A stretch of 36,055 nt of DNA from Enterovirga sp. Lineage in GTDB: Bacteria; Pseudomonadota; Alphaproteobacteria; Rhizobiales; Beijerinckiaceae. The position numbers and the translations under genes were made by a program. The first letter of the stretch is position 1. Every line of letters begins with the position of its first letter. The stretch is from positions 1 through 36,055 of the forward strand of contig NZ_JAQGKF010000211.1 in the NCBI RefSeq assembly GCF_028290205.1, read 5' to 3'. Below are positions 1 to 8,662 of this stretch, in pieces. The notes beneath the pieces are model-generated. The model worked only from the letters and a program-made list of their open reading frames with translations, was not told the DNA's origin and ran no database searches.

Positions 1-1207
1 TTCCGGTGATGAGCGTGTGGATCTTGGTGAAGACCGGATCGATCTGCGACACGTCCTGCACGTCGTAATACATGTCGTCGGCACTGGCGCATTCCCGCAG
101 CAGGGTCGAGTTCCCCTCGATGATGCGGGCCGTGAAGATCTGGATCCTGGCCGCCTTGATGTTGGCGCAGAGCTGCCGGGTACGGGCGTCGATCTCCGTC
201 TGTCCGCGGGACCAGCGGTTCTGGGTGTTGTCCCCGTCGGTCATGAAGACGATGTACTTTGCGACGTTCCTGGTCGAGTCGGCGGCCGCGTTGGTGATCG
301 GCTCGGACCGGGTCAGCAGGTGGTAGCCCCAGACGAGCCCGATGGTGGTGTTGGTGTTGCCGCTCGCCACCATGCCGCCCACCGCGGAGCGCAGGGCCGA
401 GAAGTCCTGGGTCAGTGGCATGATCGGGGCCAAGTCGCACTCCTGGCTCCGGCTCGTGTCGGCGCTGAAATAGGTGGTCGGCCCTGTGGGCGGGGTGTCC
501 GACACGTCATGCGGCTGCTCCCGGTCCCAGATGCAGCCGGACAACGACGGGTTGCTGGCCCAGAAGGCGGAGGCCGCGGCATCGACCCAGCTCGACGTCT
601 TCAAGGCCCCGAGATTGACGTCCGTGTCGAAGGGCACGATCCCGATCTTGACGGCGTCGGGCTGGGCCGTGCTCGCCTGCATCTTGCTCAGAAACCGTTG
701 CGCGGCCGCCTTCAGGGTGCCGAGCTTGTTCTGCTGGCCCATGGACCCCGTATTGTCGAGCACGAGCACGAGCTCGATCTTGCTGTCCGAGTAGAGCGCC
801 TCGGCCGTGCTGCTGACCGGCCGGCTGCTGACACCCAGGATGGCGGACAGGGTCATCTTGATCTCGCCGCGGGCATCGAGCCTGACGCGGTCCTCGACCA
901 GAGTGACCTTGACGCTGACATTCTGCAGCTGCTCCAGGTCGAAGGTGCGGCGCATGTAGCTTGAGGCCAGCGCGTCCGGCATCCCCTGCGGGCCGATGAT
1001 GTCCCGGTTGCGGGCCACCAGCAGCACCGCCGCGTCCACGGCGCGCTGCAGGTTGGTCTGGACCAGCGCCATCCGGGAATAGTCGAACGCCACCCCGGCG
1101 AGGCCGACCAGCAGCAGCACCAAGAGCCCGAACATCATGGCGACGCTGCCGCGCGGGTCGCGACTGAAGCGCAGCAGCAGAGTTCGGAGGCGCGGGCGGT
1201 GGTCCAT
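1..1207 (-). CDS. TadG-like protein with von Willebrand A domain (3' end outside window)
   Basis: The reading frame runs from ATG at 1207 off the left edge, so about 402 residues are visible and the C-terminus is missing. An in-frame TAG lies five codons upstream of this ATG, so it is the first possible start, although no clear ribosome binding site precedes it. A hydrophobic segment at about residues 22-42, preceded by RDPRGSVAMMFGL, is the typical N-terminus of TadE/TadG-like proteins of Flp (tight adherence) pilus regions. A von Willebrand A domain begins at about residue 145 with the metal-site motif DNTGS (151-155), and FMTDGDNTQ follows later. The protein is probably anchored in the inner membrane with the A domain in the periplasm. 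No tad export genes lie in the window, so a role in pilus assembly is inferred from family only. Confidence 0.85.
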   Translation of the reverse strand, partial: MDHRPRLRTLLLRFSRDPRGSVAMMFGLLVLLLVGLAGVAFDYSRMALVQTNLQRAVDAAVLLVARNRDIIGPQGMPDALASSYMRRTFDLEQLQNVSVKVTLVEDRVRLDARGEIKMTLSAILGVSSRPVSSTAEALYSDSKIELVLVLDNTGSMGQQNKLGTLKAAAQRFLSKMQASTAQPDAVKIGIVPFDTDVNLGALKTSSWVDAAASAFWASNPSLSGCIWDREQPHDVSDTPPTGPTTYFSADTSRSQECDLAPIMPLTQDFSALRSAVGGMVASGNTNTTIGLVWGYHLLTRSEPITNAAADSTRNVAKYIVFMTDGDNTQNRWSRGQTEIDARTRQLCANIKAARIQIFTARIIEGNSTLLRECASADDMYYDVQDVSQIDPVFTKIHTLITG

Positions 1208-1271
1208 AGTGGACCGAGACTATGCGGGACGGGTTACGACGCCGTTGCACTGATCCAACAGAGAGGGCCGT

Positions 1272-1988
1272 TCAGGGCCGGGCCGAGGACTGGCGCCATC
1301 TTCGCCAGCCGTCCTTTCGGAGGCGGCAGGCCGGGCAGGTGCCGCAGCCATAGCCCCAATCGTGCCGCTGGCTGCGGTCGCCCAGGTAGCAGGTCTGCGT
1401 CTGCGCCAGGATCACGTCCAGGAGCGGCCGGCCGCCGAGCCGTTCGGCCAGCGCGAAGGTCTGGGCCTTGTCGCGCCACATCAGCGGCGTGTGCAGCACG
1501 AAGCGGGTTTCGAGGCCGAGATTCAGGGCAACCTGCATGGCCTTCACGGTGTCGTCGCGACAATCCGGGTAGCCCGAATAATCCGTCTCGCAGACGCCGA
1601 GCACGACGTGGCGGCAGCCGCGCCGATACGCGAGCGCGGCCGCGAAACACAGGAAGACGAGGTTGCGGCCCGGCACGAAGGTGGTCGGCAGCCCGCTCTC
1701 GCCCAGGCCGATCTCGACCTCGCGGGTCAGCGCCGTGTCCGAGATCGCGCCGAGCGCCGGGATGGCCAGAAGGTGGTCGGGCCCGAGCCGCCCCGGCCCG
1801 AGCGGAAGCTCCCCGAGGGCGTCCCGGATGCCGGGCCGCAGGTCCAGCTCCACCCGGTGGCGCTGGCCGTAATCGAAGCCGACGGTCTCAACCTCGGCAA
1901 AGCGCGCCAGCGCCCAGGCCAGGCAGGTGGTCGAGTCCTGTCCGCCGGAGAAGAGGACCAGGGCCCGGCGCTCGTCGAGGGCGACCAT
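1272..1988 (-). CDS. queC: 7-cyano-7-deazaguanine synthase QueC
   Basis: This 238-residue protein has the ATP-pyrophosphatase loop SGGQDS at residues 14-19. A C-terminal zinc site has Cys200 (QTCYLGD) and CGTCPAC with Cys215, 218 and 221. QueC converts 7-carboxy-7-deazaguanine to preQ0 with ATP and ammonia in queuosine synthesis, in the cytoplasm. Length and motifs are normal for the family; the spacing between the first zinc cysteine and the others is longer than in E. coli. ATG at 1988 is preceded by a GGAG about ten bases upstream. queD, queE and queF are not in the window. It lies 58 bp downstream of prs on the same strand and may be cotranscribed with it. Confidence 0.95.
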   Translation of the reverse strand: MVALDERRALVLFSGGQDSTTCLAWALARFAEVETVGFDYGQRHRVELDLRPGIRDALGELPLGPGRLGPDHLLAIPALGAISDTALTREVEIGLGESGLPTTFVPGRNLVFLCFAAALAYRRGCRHVVLGVCETDYSGYPDCRDDTVKAMQVALNLGLETRFVLHTPLMWRDKAQTFALAERLGGRPLLDVILAQTQTCYLGDRSQRHDWGYGCGTCPACRLRKDGWRRWRQSSARP

Positions 1989-2046
1989 TCTGCCTAGCTC
2001 CGCCCCGTCGCGGGGCTCGCGCGCCGCCGCACCGCCCCCGGCACGC

Positions 2047-2979
2047 TCAGTCGAACAGGCTCGAGACGCTCGACTCGGTCGCGGTGCGGCCGATGGCCTC
2101 GCCCATCAGAGGCGCGATCGACACGACGCGGATGTTCTTGGCGACCTTCACGGCCTCGGTCGGCTGAATCGAATCCGTGATCACGAGTTCGCGCAGCCGC
2201 GAATGGGCGATGCGGGACACCGCTCCGCCCGACAGCACGCCGTGCGTGATATAGGCCCGCACGTCGGCCGCGCCCTGGGCCAGCAGCGCATCGGCCGCGT
2301 TGCAGAGGGTCCCACCCGAATCGACGATGTCGTCGACCAGGATGCAGGAAAGCCCGGCCACGTCGCCGATGATGTTCATCACCTCCGACTCGCCGGGCCG
2401 CTCGCGCCGCTTGTCCACGATGGCGAGCGGGGCATCGATGCGCTTGGCCAGCGCCCGCGCCCGCACCACGCCGCCGACGTCGGGGGACACCACGACCTTG
2501 GGCCGGTCGTTCAGGCGCTCCTTGACGTCCCGGACCATGACCGGCGCGCCGAACAGGTTGTCCGTCGGGATGTCGAAGAAGCCCTGGATCTGGCCCGCAT
2601 GGAGGTCGAGGGTGAGAACCCGGTCGACACCCGCATGGGTGATCAGATTGGCCACGAGCTTGGCCGAGATGGGCGTCCGGGCAGCCGATTTCCGGTCCTG
2701 CCGGGCATAGCCGAAATACGGGATCACGGCCGTGATGCGCCGGGCCGATGCGCGCCGCAGCGCGTCGGCGATGATCAGCAGCTCCATCAGGTGGTCGTTC
2801 GTCGGCGAGGACGTCGACTGAATGATGAACGTGTCTTCGCCGCGGACATTCTCGCCGATCTCGACGAAAATCTCCGCGTCCGCGAAGCGCCGCACCTGAG
2901 CGCGAGCGAGCGGGATCTTCAGGTACTCCGCGATGGCGCCCGCGAGCGGCCGATTGGAGTTTCCCGCAACGAGCTTCAT
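2047..2979 (-). CDS. prs: Ribose-phosphate pyrophosphokinase
   Basis: The 310-residue protein starts [13 protein letters not shown]; an in-frame upstream extension to 2997 adds six residues and is unlikely. The enzyme makes phosphoribosyl pyrophosphate from ribose 5-phosphate and ATP for nucleotide, histidine and tryptophan synthesis. Visible hallmarks are the catalytic flexible loop [11 protein letters not shown] near residue 88, [14 protein letters not shown], and the PRPP-binding loop DDIVDSGGT in the C-terminal half. Length and motifs match class I bacterial enzymes, so it should be a functional phosphate-activated hexamer. It is divergent from uvrC across 182 bp, and a good sigma70-like promoter lies upstream at 3051-3079. 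Confidence 0.97.
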   Translation of the reverse strand: MKLVAGNSNRPLAGAIAEYLKIPLARAQVRRFADAEIFVEIGENVRGEDTFIIQSTSSPTNDHLMELLIIADALRRASARRITAVIPYFGYARQDRKSAARTPISAKLVANLITHAGVDRVLTLDLHAGQIQGFFDIPTDNLFGAPVMVRDVKERLNDRPKVVVSPDVGGVVRARALAKRIDAPLAIVDKRRERPGESEVMNIIGDVAGLSCILVDDIVDSGGTLCNAADALLAQGAADVRAYITHGVLSGGAVSRIAHSRLRELVITDSIQPTEAVKVAKNIRVVSIAPLMGEAIGRTATESSVSSLFD

Positions 2980-3050
2980 TGAGCCGATTTCACGCAACGA
3001 GAGGAGCAGGTCCGCTCGGCTGGATCCTGGCAGGGCGGAGTGACGGCCGG

Positions 3051-3079
3051 CACATAGCAGCGTCGCCGGAGCGTCACAA
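3051..3079 (-). promoter_or_regulatory. Probable housekeeping promoter of prs
   Basis: On the minus strand TTGTGA (3079-3074) is followed after exactly 17 bases by TATGTG (3056-3051). This predicts transcription starting near 3044 and a leader of about 65 bases before the prs ATG. The box sequences and spacing are seen directly; activity is inference. Confidence 0.55.
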
Positions 3080-3149
3080 CAACGAGGGCCGGAATCAACT
3101 CCGTCCGGAGCCCGGCCGCGGGGCGCTTCCGTGTCGCGGGGCGGCCGCC

Positions 3150-3155
3150 TACATC
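3150..3155 (+). promoter_or_regulatory. Possible -10 box of a leaderless uvrC transcript
   Basis: TACATC ends six bases before the uvrC ATG at 3162, which would put transcription start at or next to the start codon. No purine-rich ribosome binding site is visible upstream of that ATG. The -35 region (TTCCGT, 3127-3132) is poor, so this is weakly supported. Confidence 0.25.
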
Positions 3156-3161
3156 TCGGGC

Positions 3162-5237
3162 ATGAGTCGCGCCGCTGCCCAGGATGTCCCGCCGGAGGTC
3201 GCCCAGCCCGAGCGGGAGGAGGAGGAGGAGGTCTTCTCGGAAGCCGGCTCGGGGGTCGAACTCGACCTCGAAGCGACGCCGTCCATGGTGGAGGCCGGTG
3301 CCGCCGTGATCCGGCGGTTCTGGGCCACGCTGCCGACCTCGCCCGGCGTGTACCGGATGATCGATCGGCAGGGCGAGGTGCTCTATGTCGGCAAGGCGCG
3401 ATCGCTGAAGGCCCGGGTCGGCTCCTACGTGCGCGAGCAGGGGCATTCCAACCGCATCGTCCGGATGATCGCCGAGACCGCCGCCATGGTCTTCGTCACG
3501 ACGGCGACCGAAACGGAGGCGCTGCTGCTCGAGGCGAACCTCATCAAGCAGCTGCGGCCGCGCTTCAACGTGGTGATGCGGGACGACAAGTCGCTGCCCT
3601 ACATCCTGCTGACCGCGGATTCCGAGGCGCCGCAGATCGTCAAGCATCGCGGCGCCCGCAACCGCAAGGGCGCCTATTTCGGCCCGTTCGCCAGCGTCTG
3701 GGCGGTGAACCGGACGGTCAACGCCCTGCAGCGGGCCTTCCTGCTGCGCTCCTGCTCGGACAGCTATTACGAGAACCGGACTCGGCCCTGCCTGCTGTTT
3801 CAGATCAAGCGCTGCTCCGGCCCCTGCACGGGCGAGATCGCGCTCTCGGATTACGCGGAGCTGGCCGAGGAAGGGCGCGCCTTTCTGTCCGGCCGGTCCT
3901 CGGCTGTGAAGCAGCGTCTCGCGGCCGAGATGCAGCGCGCCTCCGACGAGCTCGAATTCGAGCGGGCGGCCCGCTACCGCGATCGCCTGGCCGCCCTGTC
4001 CGCCGTGCAATCCACCCAGGGCATCAACACGCAGACGTTGGAGGAAGCCGACGTCTTCGCGGTGGACGAGCAGGCCGGGCAGTTCTGTGTGGAGGTGTTC
4101 TTTTTCCGCAACCACCAGAACTGGGGCAACCGGGCCTATTTTCCGCGCGCCGACCGCTCGCACGGCAAGGCCGAGGTGCTGGCCGCCTTTCTGGCGCAGT
4201 TCTACGACGACAAGCCGCCGCCGCGCACGATCCTCCTGTCCGAGGAGATTCCCGAAGCGGCGCTTCTCGCCGACGCCCTGGCCGTGAAGGCCGGCCGCAA
4301 GGTGGAGATCGCGGCCCCGAAACGCGGCGAGCGCCGGCTCCTGGCCGAGGCCGCCTGCCGCAACGCCCGGGAGGCGCTGGGCCGGCGCCTCGCCGAGACG
4401 AGTTCGCAGGCGAAGCTCCTGGCCGCGCTCGGCTCGGCCTTCGGCCTGGCCCGGCCGCCCCGCCGCATCGAGGTCTACGACAACTCGCACATCATGGGCA
4501 CCAACGCGGTCGGCGCCATGGTGGTGGCCGGGCCTGCCGGGTTCATGAAGACCCATTACCGGACCTTCAACATGCGGTCCGAGGACCTCGTGCCGGGCGA
4601 CGATTACGGCATGATGCGGGAGATGCTGCGGCGCCGCTTCGCCCGGCTGCTGAAGGAGGCGCCGCGGGCGCTGGCCGAGCTCCCCGACGCGGCGGCGCCC
4701 ACGGCGGATCCGGAGCCGAGCGGGGAAGCCCCGTCCCCGGCGGCGGCGATGCGCCCGGCCCGTGCGTCCGACCCGGACAGCTTTCCATCCTGGCCGGACC
4801 TCGTCCTCATCGACGGCGGCAAGGGTCAGCTCGAGGCCGCCCGCTCGGTGCTGGCCGAGATCGGCATCCGGGACGTGCCGCTCGTCGGCGTGGCCAAGGG
4901 TCGCGACCGCGACGCCGGCCGGGAAACCTTCTTCATGCCCGACCAGTCGCCGATCCGCCTGCCGCCGCGCGACCCGGCGCTGTATTTCGTGCAGCGGCTC
5001 CGGGACGAGGCGCACCGTTTCGCCATCGGAACGCACCGGGCCAAGCGCAAGCGTGAGCTCACCACGAGCCCGCTCGACGAGATTCCCGGCATCGGCCCCT
5101 CGCGCAAGCGGGCGCTGCTGCACCATTTCGGAACCCTCAAAGCCATCCAGCGCGCAGCCCTGGACGACCTGATGCGGACCCCTGGCGTGAACGCCGCCAC
5201 GGCCCGAACCGTGTACGAGCATTTCCACGGCGGTTGA
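3162..5237 (+). CDS. uvrC: Excinuclease ABC subunit C
   Basis: The 691-residue protein makes both incisions in nucleotide excision repair after UvrB loading. An acidic N-terminal extension (about 1-50, with a run of glutamates) precedes the GIY-YIG nuclease domain that begins [20 protein letters not shown] near residue 60. A UvrB-interacting UVR coiled coil follows at about 247-282. The RNase H-like second nuclease has [10 protein letters not shown] near 437 and [10 protein letters not shown] near 548, and helix-hairpin-helix repeats ([13 protein letters not shown]) end the protein. A Pro/Ala/Glu-rich linker at about 507-545 splits the RNase H-like domain. ATG at 3162 is the only plausible start, since the upstream extension is not UvrC-like. 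It heads a plus-strand run with pgsA, moaD and paiB. Confidence 0.97.
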   Translation: MSRAAAQDVPPEVAQPEREEEEEVFSEAGSGVELDLEATPSMVEAGAAVIRRFWATLPTSPGVYRMIDRQGEVLYVGKARSLKARVGSYVREQGHSNRIVRMIAETAAMVFVTTATETEALLLEANLIKQLRPRFNVVMRDDKSLPYILLTADSEAPQIVKHRGARNRKGAYFGPFASVWAVNRTVNALQRAFLLRSCSDSYYENRTRPCLLFQIKRCSGPCTGEIALSDYAELAEEGRAFLSGRSSAVKQRLAAEMQRASDELEFERAARYRDRLAALSAVQSTQGINTQTLEEADVFAVDEQAGQFCVEVFFFRNHQNWGNRAYFPRADRSHGKAEVLAAFLAQFYDDKPPPRTILLSEEIPEAALLADALAVKAGRKVEIAAPKRGERRLLAEAACRNAREALGRRLAETSSQAKLLAALGSAFGLARPPRRIEVYDNSHIMGTNAVGAMVVAGPAGFMKTHYRTFNMRSEDLVPGDDYGMMREMLRRRFARLLKEAPRALAELPDAAAPTADPEPSGEAPSPAAAMRPARASDPDSFPSWPDLVLIDGGKGQLEAARSVLAEIGIRDVPLVGVAKGRDRDAGRETFFMPDQSPIRLPPRDPALYFVQRLRDEAHRFAIGTHRAKRKRELTTSPLDEIPGIGPSRKRALLHHFGTLKAIQRAALDDLMRTPGVNAATARTVYEHFHGG

Positions 5238-5253
5238 CGCTTCGGCGGAGGCC

Positions 5254-5886
5254 ATGCTCTGTCCGGGCATGCTCGCGACGCCAGCCCCGAGGCGCTCACA
5301 GGCCTTCAGCCTTCCGAACGTCCTGACCTATAGCCGCGTCCTCGCCGTTCCGGTGGTGGTCGGCCTGCTCTTTTGGCCCGAGGATGTGTGGTCGCGCTGG
5401 ATGGCCCTGACCATCTTCGTCGCGGCCGCGATCACGGATTATTTCGACGGCTATTTCGCCCGGATCTATGCTCAGCAATCGCAGCTCGGCCGCATGCTGG
5501 ACCCGATCGCCGACAAGCTGCTGGTGGCGGCCTGCCTCCTGATGCTGGCGGCCGATCACCGCACCATCACGGGCCTGTCGCTCTGGGCCGCCATCGTCAT
5601 CCTGTGCCGCGAGGTGCTGGTCTCGGGACTGCGCGAATACCTGGCCGAGCTGAAGGTCGGGGTGCCGGTCTCCCGGGTCGCCAAGTGGAAAACCGCCGTG
5701 CAGCTGGTGGCCATCGGCGTGCTGATCGCCGGGCCGGCCGGCGAGGCGATTCTGCCCGGCACCACCACGGCGGGCCTCGTGCTCCTGTGGCTCGCAGCCG
5801 CTCTCACCATCTACACCGGGTGGGACTACCTGAAGGCCGGGATCACGGTGATGGTGGACCAGGATTCCGGCAGGAGCGACCGGTGA
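5254..5886 (+). CDS. pgsA: CDP-diacylglycerol--glycerol-3-phosphate 3-phosphatidyltransferase
   Basis: This 210-residue integral membrane enzyme makes phosphatidylglycerol phosphate, the committed step to phosphatidylglycerol and cardiolipin. The CDP-alcohol phosphotransferase signature is intact: DYFDGYFAR, then eight residues, G, three residues, D, three residues, D (ending LGRMLDPIADK). SLPNVLTYSRVLAVPVV near the N-terminus is typical of PgsA. Several membrane helices are visible. The start is uncertain: at ATG 5254 a GGAGG lies only two bases upstream, while ATG 5269 has no clear site. It begins 16 bp after uvrC and its stop overlaps the GTG start of moaD, so the three genes are probably one transcript. 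Confidence 0.93.
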   Translation: MLCPGMLATPAPRRSQAFSLPNVLTYSRVLAVPVVVGLLFWPEDVWSRWMALTIFVAAAITDYFDGYFARIYAQQSQLGRMLDPIADKLLVAACLLMLAADHRTITGLSLWAAIVILCREVLVSGLREYLAELKVGVPVSRVAKWKTAVQLVAIGVLIAGPAGEAILPGTTTAGLVLLWLAAALTIYTGWDYLKAGITVMVDQDSGRSDR

Positions 5887-6134
5887 AGCTCGTCTATTTC
5901 AGCTGGGTGCGCGAGCGGATCGGCCTCGCCGAGGAGCAGGCGGAGCCGCCCGGGGATGTCCGCACGGTCGCCGATCTGGCCGGCTGGCTCGCCGGGCGCG
6001 GCGAGAATTACGCCTACGCCTTCGAGAATCCCGGCGTGGTGCGGGCTGCGGTCGACCGGGTGCACGTGAAGCCGGACACGCCCCTCGGCGCCGCCCGCGA
6101 GGTCGCCTTCTTTCCGCCCATGACGGGAGGGTGA
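5883..6134 (+). CDS. moaD: Molybdopterin synthase small subunit MoaD
   Basis: This 83-residue ubiquitin-fold sulfur carrier starts with GTG at 5883 inside the pgsA stop (GTGA overlap), which suggests translational coupling. It begins MKLVYFSWVRERIG and ends FFPPMTGG; the C-terminal diglycine is the residue pair thiocarboxylated to donate sulfur to precursor Z. Length and tail fit MoaD. ThiS is less likely because pgsA-moaD is a familiar alphaproteobacterial neighbourhood. The large subunit gene moaE, which often follows, is not here: paiB begins four bases later. Confidence 0.92.
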   Translation: MKLVYFSWVRERIGLAEEQAEPPGDVRTVADLAGWLAGRGENYAYAFENPGVVRAAVDRVHVKPDTPLGAAREVAFFPPMTGG

Positions 6135-6138
6135 GCCC

Positions 6139-6771
6139 GTGTACCGGCCACCCGCCTTTCGTGAGGACCGGGTCGAGGCGCAGCACGGCCTGATCCGTGC
6201 CTTTCCGCTCGGCCTGCTCGTCACGGCGGGGCCGGCCGGGCTTCTGGCAAACCCAGTGCCGTTTCTGGTCGATCCCGCGGCCTCCGAGCACGGCACGCTG
6301 CGCTGCCATCTGGCGCGCGCTAACCCGCAATGGCGCGAGCTGGCGGAGGTGGCCGAATGCCTGGTCGTGTTCCAGGGGCCGCAGGATTACGTGACGCCCT
6401 CCTGGTACGCGACCAAGCAGGAGACCGGGAAGGTGGTGCCGACCTGGAACTACGCCACCGTCCACGCCTGGGGCCGCCCGCAGGTGATCGAGGACGAGGC
6501 CTGGCTGCGCCAGCAGATCCACGACCTCACCCGGCTGCGCGAGGCCTCCCGGCCCGTGCCCTGGGCCGTGGACGACGCCCCGCCCGACTTCGTGGCCGGG
6601 CAGGTGCGCGGCATCGTCGGCGTGGAGATTCCGATCAGCCGGATCGAGGGCAAGTGGAAGGTGAGCCAGAACCGGCCCGAGCCGGACCGGGTCGGCGTCC
6701 TGGCCGGCTATCGCGAGGGCGGCCAGGACGCCATGGCAGCGCTGGTCGCCGAGCGGGGCGGGCTCGCGTGA
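6139..6771 (+). CDS. PaiB-type FMN-binding negative transcriptional regulator
   Basis: The 210-residue protein starts with GTG at 6139, preceded by GGAGG (6126-6130) at good spacing. It opens with the characteristic MYRPPAF and contains YVTPSWYATK and VPTWNYATVHAWG, all typical of the PaiB family with its split-barrel flavin-binding fold. In Bacillus subtilis PaiB represses sporulation and protease genes; the role in proteobacteria is poorly known and it may be a flavin-dependent enzyme or sensor instead. It is the last gene of the uvrC run and converges on the glutathione transferase gene with a 3-base gap. Confidence 0.88.
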   Translation: MYRPPAFREDRVEAQHGLIRAFPLGLLVTAGPAGLLANPVPFLVDPAASEHGTLRCHLARANPQWRELAEVAECLVVFQGPQDYVTPSWYATKQETGKVVPTWNYATVHAWGRPQVIEDEAWLRQQIHDLTRLREASRPVPWAVDDAPPDFVAGQVRGIVGVEIPISRIEGKWKVSQNRPEPDRVGVLAGYREGGQDAMAALVAERGGLA

Positions 6772-6774
6772 GCG

Positions 6775-7380
6775 TCAGCCCGCAGGGGGCGTCGCGATCA
6801 TGGACGGGCGGGCGGCGAAGCCCTCGAACCACCGGGCGAGGGCCGGGCGGGTGGCGCGCCAGCCGAGCTCACCATAGCGGAAATCGAGATAGCTGAGGCC
6901 GCACGCGATGGTGATGGTGCCGATGTCGACGCGGTTCGCCAGGCTGGCGGCGTCCCGCTCGAAGCGGTCCAGCGCATCGGCGACCTTGCCCATCTGGCCG
7001 CCGATCCAATCCGGCCAGCGCAGCGGCTGCGGCCTGAGCGCCGATTCGTAGCGGGTCAGGAGCGCGGCTCCGAGGAGGCCGTCGGCGAGGGCCTGTTCGG
7101 TGATCGCCCGCCAGCGCGCCGCGCCGGCACCGAACAGCCGCCCGCCGGCCTGCCCGTCCAGGTATTCGCAGATGACCCGGCTGTCGTAGAGCGCCACGCC
7201 CTCGTCCGTGACCAGGGTCGGCACCTGCGCCAGTGGGTTGGCGGCCCGGATCTCGGCGCTCGGCGCGACGGGAGTCGTCTTGGCCGGCACGATCTCGATC
7301 TGGTCGGCGAGCCCGACCTCGTGCGCGACCACGAGCACCTTGCGAACGAAGGGCGACGAGCTGGAGTAGAACAATCTCAT
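6775..7380 (-). CDS. Glutathione S-transferase family protein
   Basis: The 201-residue protein begins MRLFYSSSSPFVRKVLVVAH, a typical bacterial GST thioredoxin-fold start with the SSPF/VRK region where glutathione-activating residues lie. The cis-proline region is AQVPTLVTDEG and glutathione contacts are at YDSRVICEYLD. A helical C-terminal domain follows. ATG at 7380 is chosen over an upstream extension to 7443 because the GST fold begins there and GAGG lies about eight bases before it. The substrate cannot be told. It is divergent from the PaaI-like thioesterase gene. Confidence 0.9.
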   Translation of the reverse strand: MRLFYSSSSPFVRKVLVVAHEVGLADQIEIVPAKTTPVAPSAEIRAANPLAQVPTLVTDEGVALYDSRVICEYLDGQAGGRLFGAGAARWRAITEQALADGLLGAALLTRYESALRPQPLRWPDWIGGQMGKVADALDRFERDAASLANRVDIGTITIACGLSYLDFRYGELGWRATRPALARWFEGFAARPSMIATPPAG

Positions 7381-7472
7381 GGGCTGACCCTCGGGCGGCC
7401 GAAACGGCCCCGGGTTGAAACACCGGCCGGCGGCGCGCATCAAGCCGCTCTCGAGCAGCCCTTTCCTGGCCG

Positions 7473-7871
7473 GTGCAGACGATGACGATCTTTGGCGCCC
7501 ATATTCCGTTCGCCGAGCATTGCGGGGTCGAGGATCTCGGGCATGGCGAGGGCGGCGAGACGCGGCTCCGCATGGCGGTGCGTTCCGAACTCGAGAACAA
7601 CATCGGCATCGCGCATGGCGGGGCGCTGGCGACGCTTCTCGACATCTGCATGGGCACGGCCGGCCGCACGCGGGTCGGCCGGCCGGTGATGACCCTGGAC
7701 ATGCAGGTGAGCTTTCTGGCTCCCGGCCGGGGCACGCTGCTCGGGGTGGGCCGGGTCACCAAGGCCGGGCGCTCCATCCTGTTCTGCGAGGCCGAGGTGA
7801 CGCGCGAAGAGGACGGCGAACTGGTCGCGCGCGCGACCGGCCTGTTCAAGCCGACCCGCGAGGCGGCCTGA
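7473..7871 (+). CDS. PaaI-like hotdog-fold thioesterase
   Basis: The 132-residue protein has the hotdog thioesterase signature ENNIGIAHGGALATLLD, where the HGG loop and following helix form the acyl-CoA site. A second-half strand (VGRPVMTLDMQVSFLAP) is also typical. Such proteins hydrolyse acyl-CoA or aryl-CoA thioesters in the cytoplasm. No phenylacetate genes are nearby, so the substrate is unknown. The start is GTG at 7473 or ATG three codons later at 7482. It converges on an SDR gene with a 15-base gap. Confidence 0.88.
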   Translation: MQTMTIFGAHIPFAEHCGVEDLGHGEGGETRLRMAVRSELENNIGIAHGGALATLLDICMGTAGRTRVGRPVMTLDMQVSFLAPGRGTLLGVGRVTKAGRSILFCEAEVTREEDGELVARATGLFKPTREAA

Positions 7872-7886
7872 ACGCCGTCCCTCCCC

Positions 7887-8657
7887 TCAGAACAAGGTGT
7901 AGCCGCCGTCGATCACCAGGCTGTCGCCGGTGTGGTAGCGGCTCTCGTCGCTCATCAGGTAGACGGCGATGCCGGCGAAGTCGTCGCCCCGGCCCCAGCG
8001 CCGCTGCGGGATCCGGGGCAGCACCGCATCGGCGAACCGGCTCTCGGCGATCTTGCCGGCCGTCATCTCGGTCTCGATCCAGCCCGGCACGAGCGCGTTG
8101 GCCGTGACCTCGTATCGGGCGAGTTCCACGGCCAGGGCCCGCATCATCACGCTGATCGCCCCCTTGCTGGCCCCGTAGGCCACCGCGCCGGCGGGACCGT
8201 GAATGGTGGAGGTGGACGAGGTGGCGACCAGCCGTCCACCCGGGTCGCCCGCCCTCGCGCGCTGCACCATGTGCCGCGACGCGGCCCGCAGCGTGAAGAA
8301 GGTCCCGTCGAGATTGACGCCCATCAGGGTCCGCCAGCTCTCCGCCGTGATCTCCGGAAAGGGCGTGCGGGGCATCGACCGGCCGGCATTGGCGAAACAG
8401 CCGTCGAGCCGTCCAAACCGCTCCAGAAGTTCGGCCATGCAGCCCTCCACCGCGGCCTCGTCCGAGACGTCGCAGCGCTGCACCAGAACCAGCCCGCCCT
8501 CGGCCTCAAGCTGCGCCCGGGCGGCTTGGTTCTTGTCCGGATCGCCGCCCCAGATCGCCACGCCGGCGCCGGCCCGGGCCAGCCCGAGGGCCATGCCGAG
8601 CCCGATGCCGCCATTGCCCCCGGTCACGAGCGCCACCTTGCCGGACAGATCGAACAT
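7887..8657 (-). CDS. SDR family NAD(P)-dependent oxidoreductase
   Basis: This classical short-chain dehydrogenase of 256 residues starts MFDLSGKVALVTGG. The Rossmann motif TGGNGGIG is at 12-19, NAG at 90-92, the catalytic Ser at about 148, and YGASK with Tyr161 and Lys165. The C-terminal IDGGYTLF is typical of gluconate 5-dehydrogenase or 3-oxoacyl reductase-like SDRs, but the substrate cannot be assigned. A GTG at 8672 could extend it by five residues and would overlap the upstream DUF1194 gene stop, so the two genes are probably cotranscribed. Confidence 0.9.
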   Translation of the reverse strand: MFDLSGKVALVTGGNGGIGLGMALGLARAGAGVAIWGGDPDKNQAARAQLEAEGGLVLVQRCDVSDEAAVEGCMAELLERFGRLDGCFANAGRSMPRTPFPEITAESWRTLMGVNLDGTFFTLRAASRHMVQRARAGDPGGRLVATSSTSTIHGPAGAVAYGASKGAISVMMRALAVELARYEVTANALVPGWIETEMTAGKIAESRFADAVLPRIPQRRWGRGDDFAGIAVYLMSDESRYHTGDSLVIDGGYTLF

Positions 8658-8662
8658 GCGGG

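Noticed and set aside
2976-5270. A 764-codon open frame on the minus strand across uvrC
   Set aside because: It mirrors uvrC codons in high-GC DNA, has no family motif and covers a clear conserved gene.
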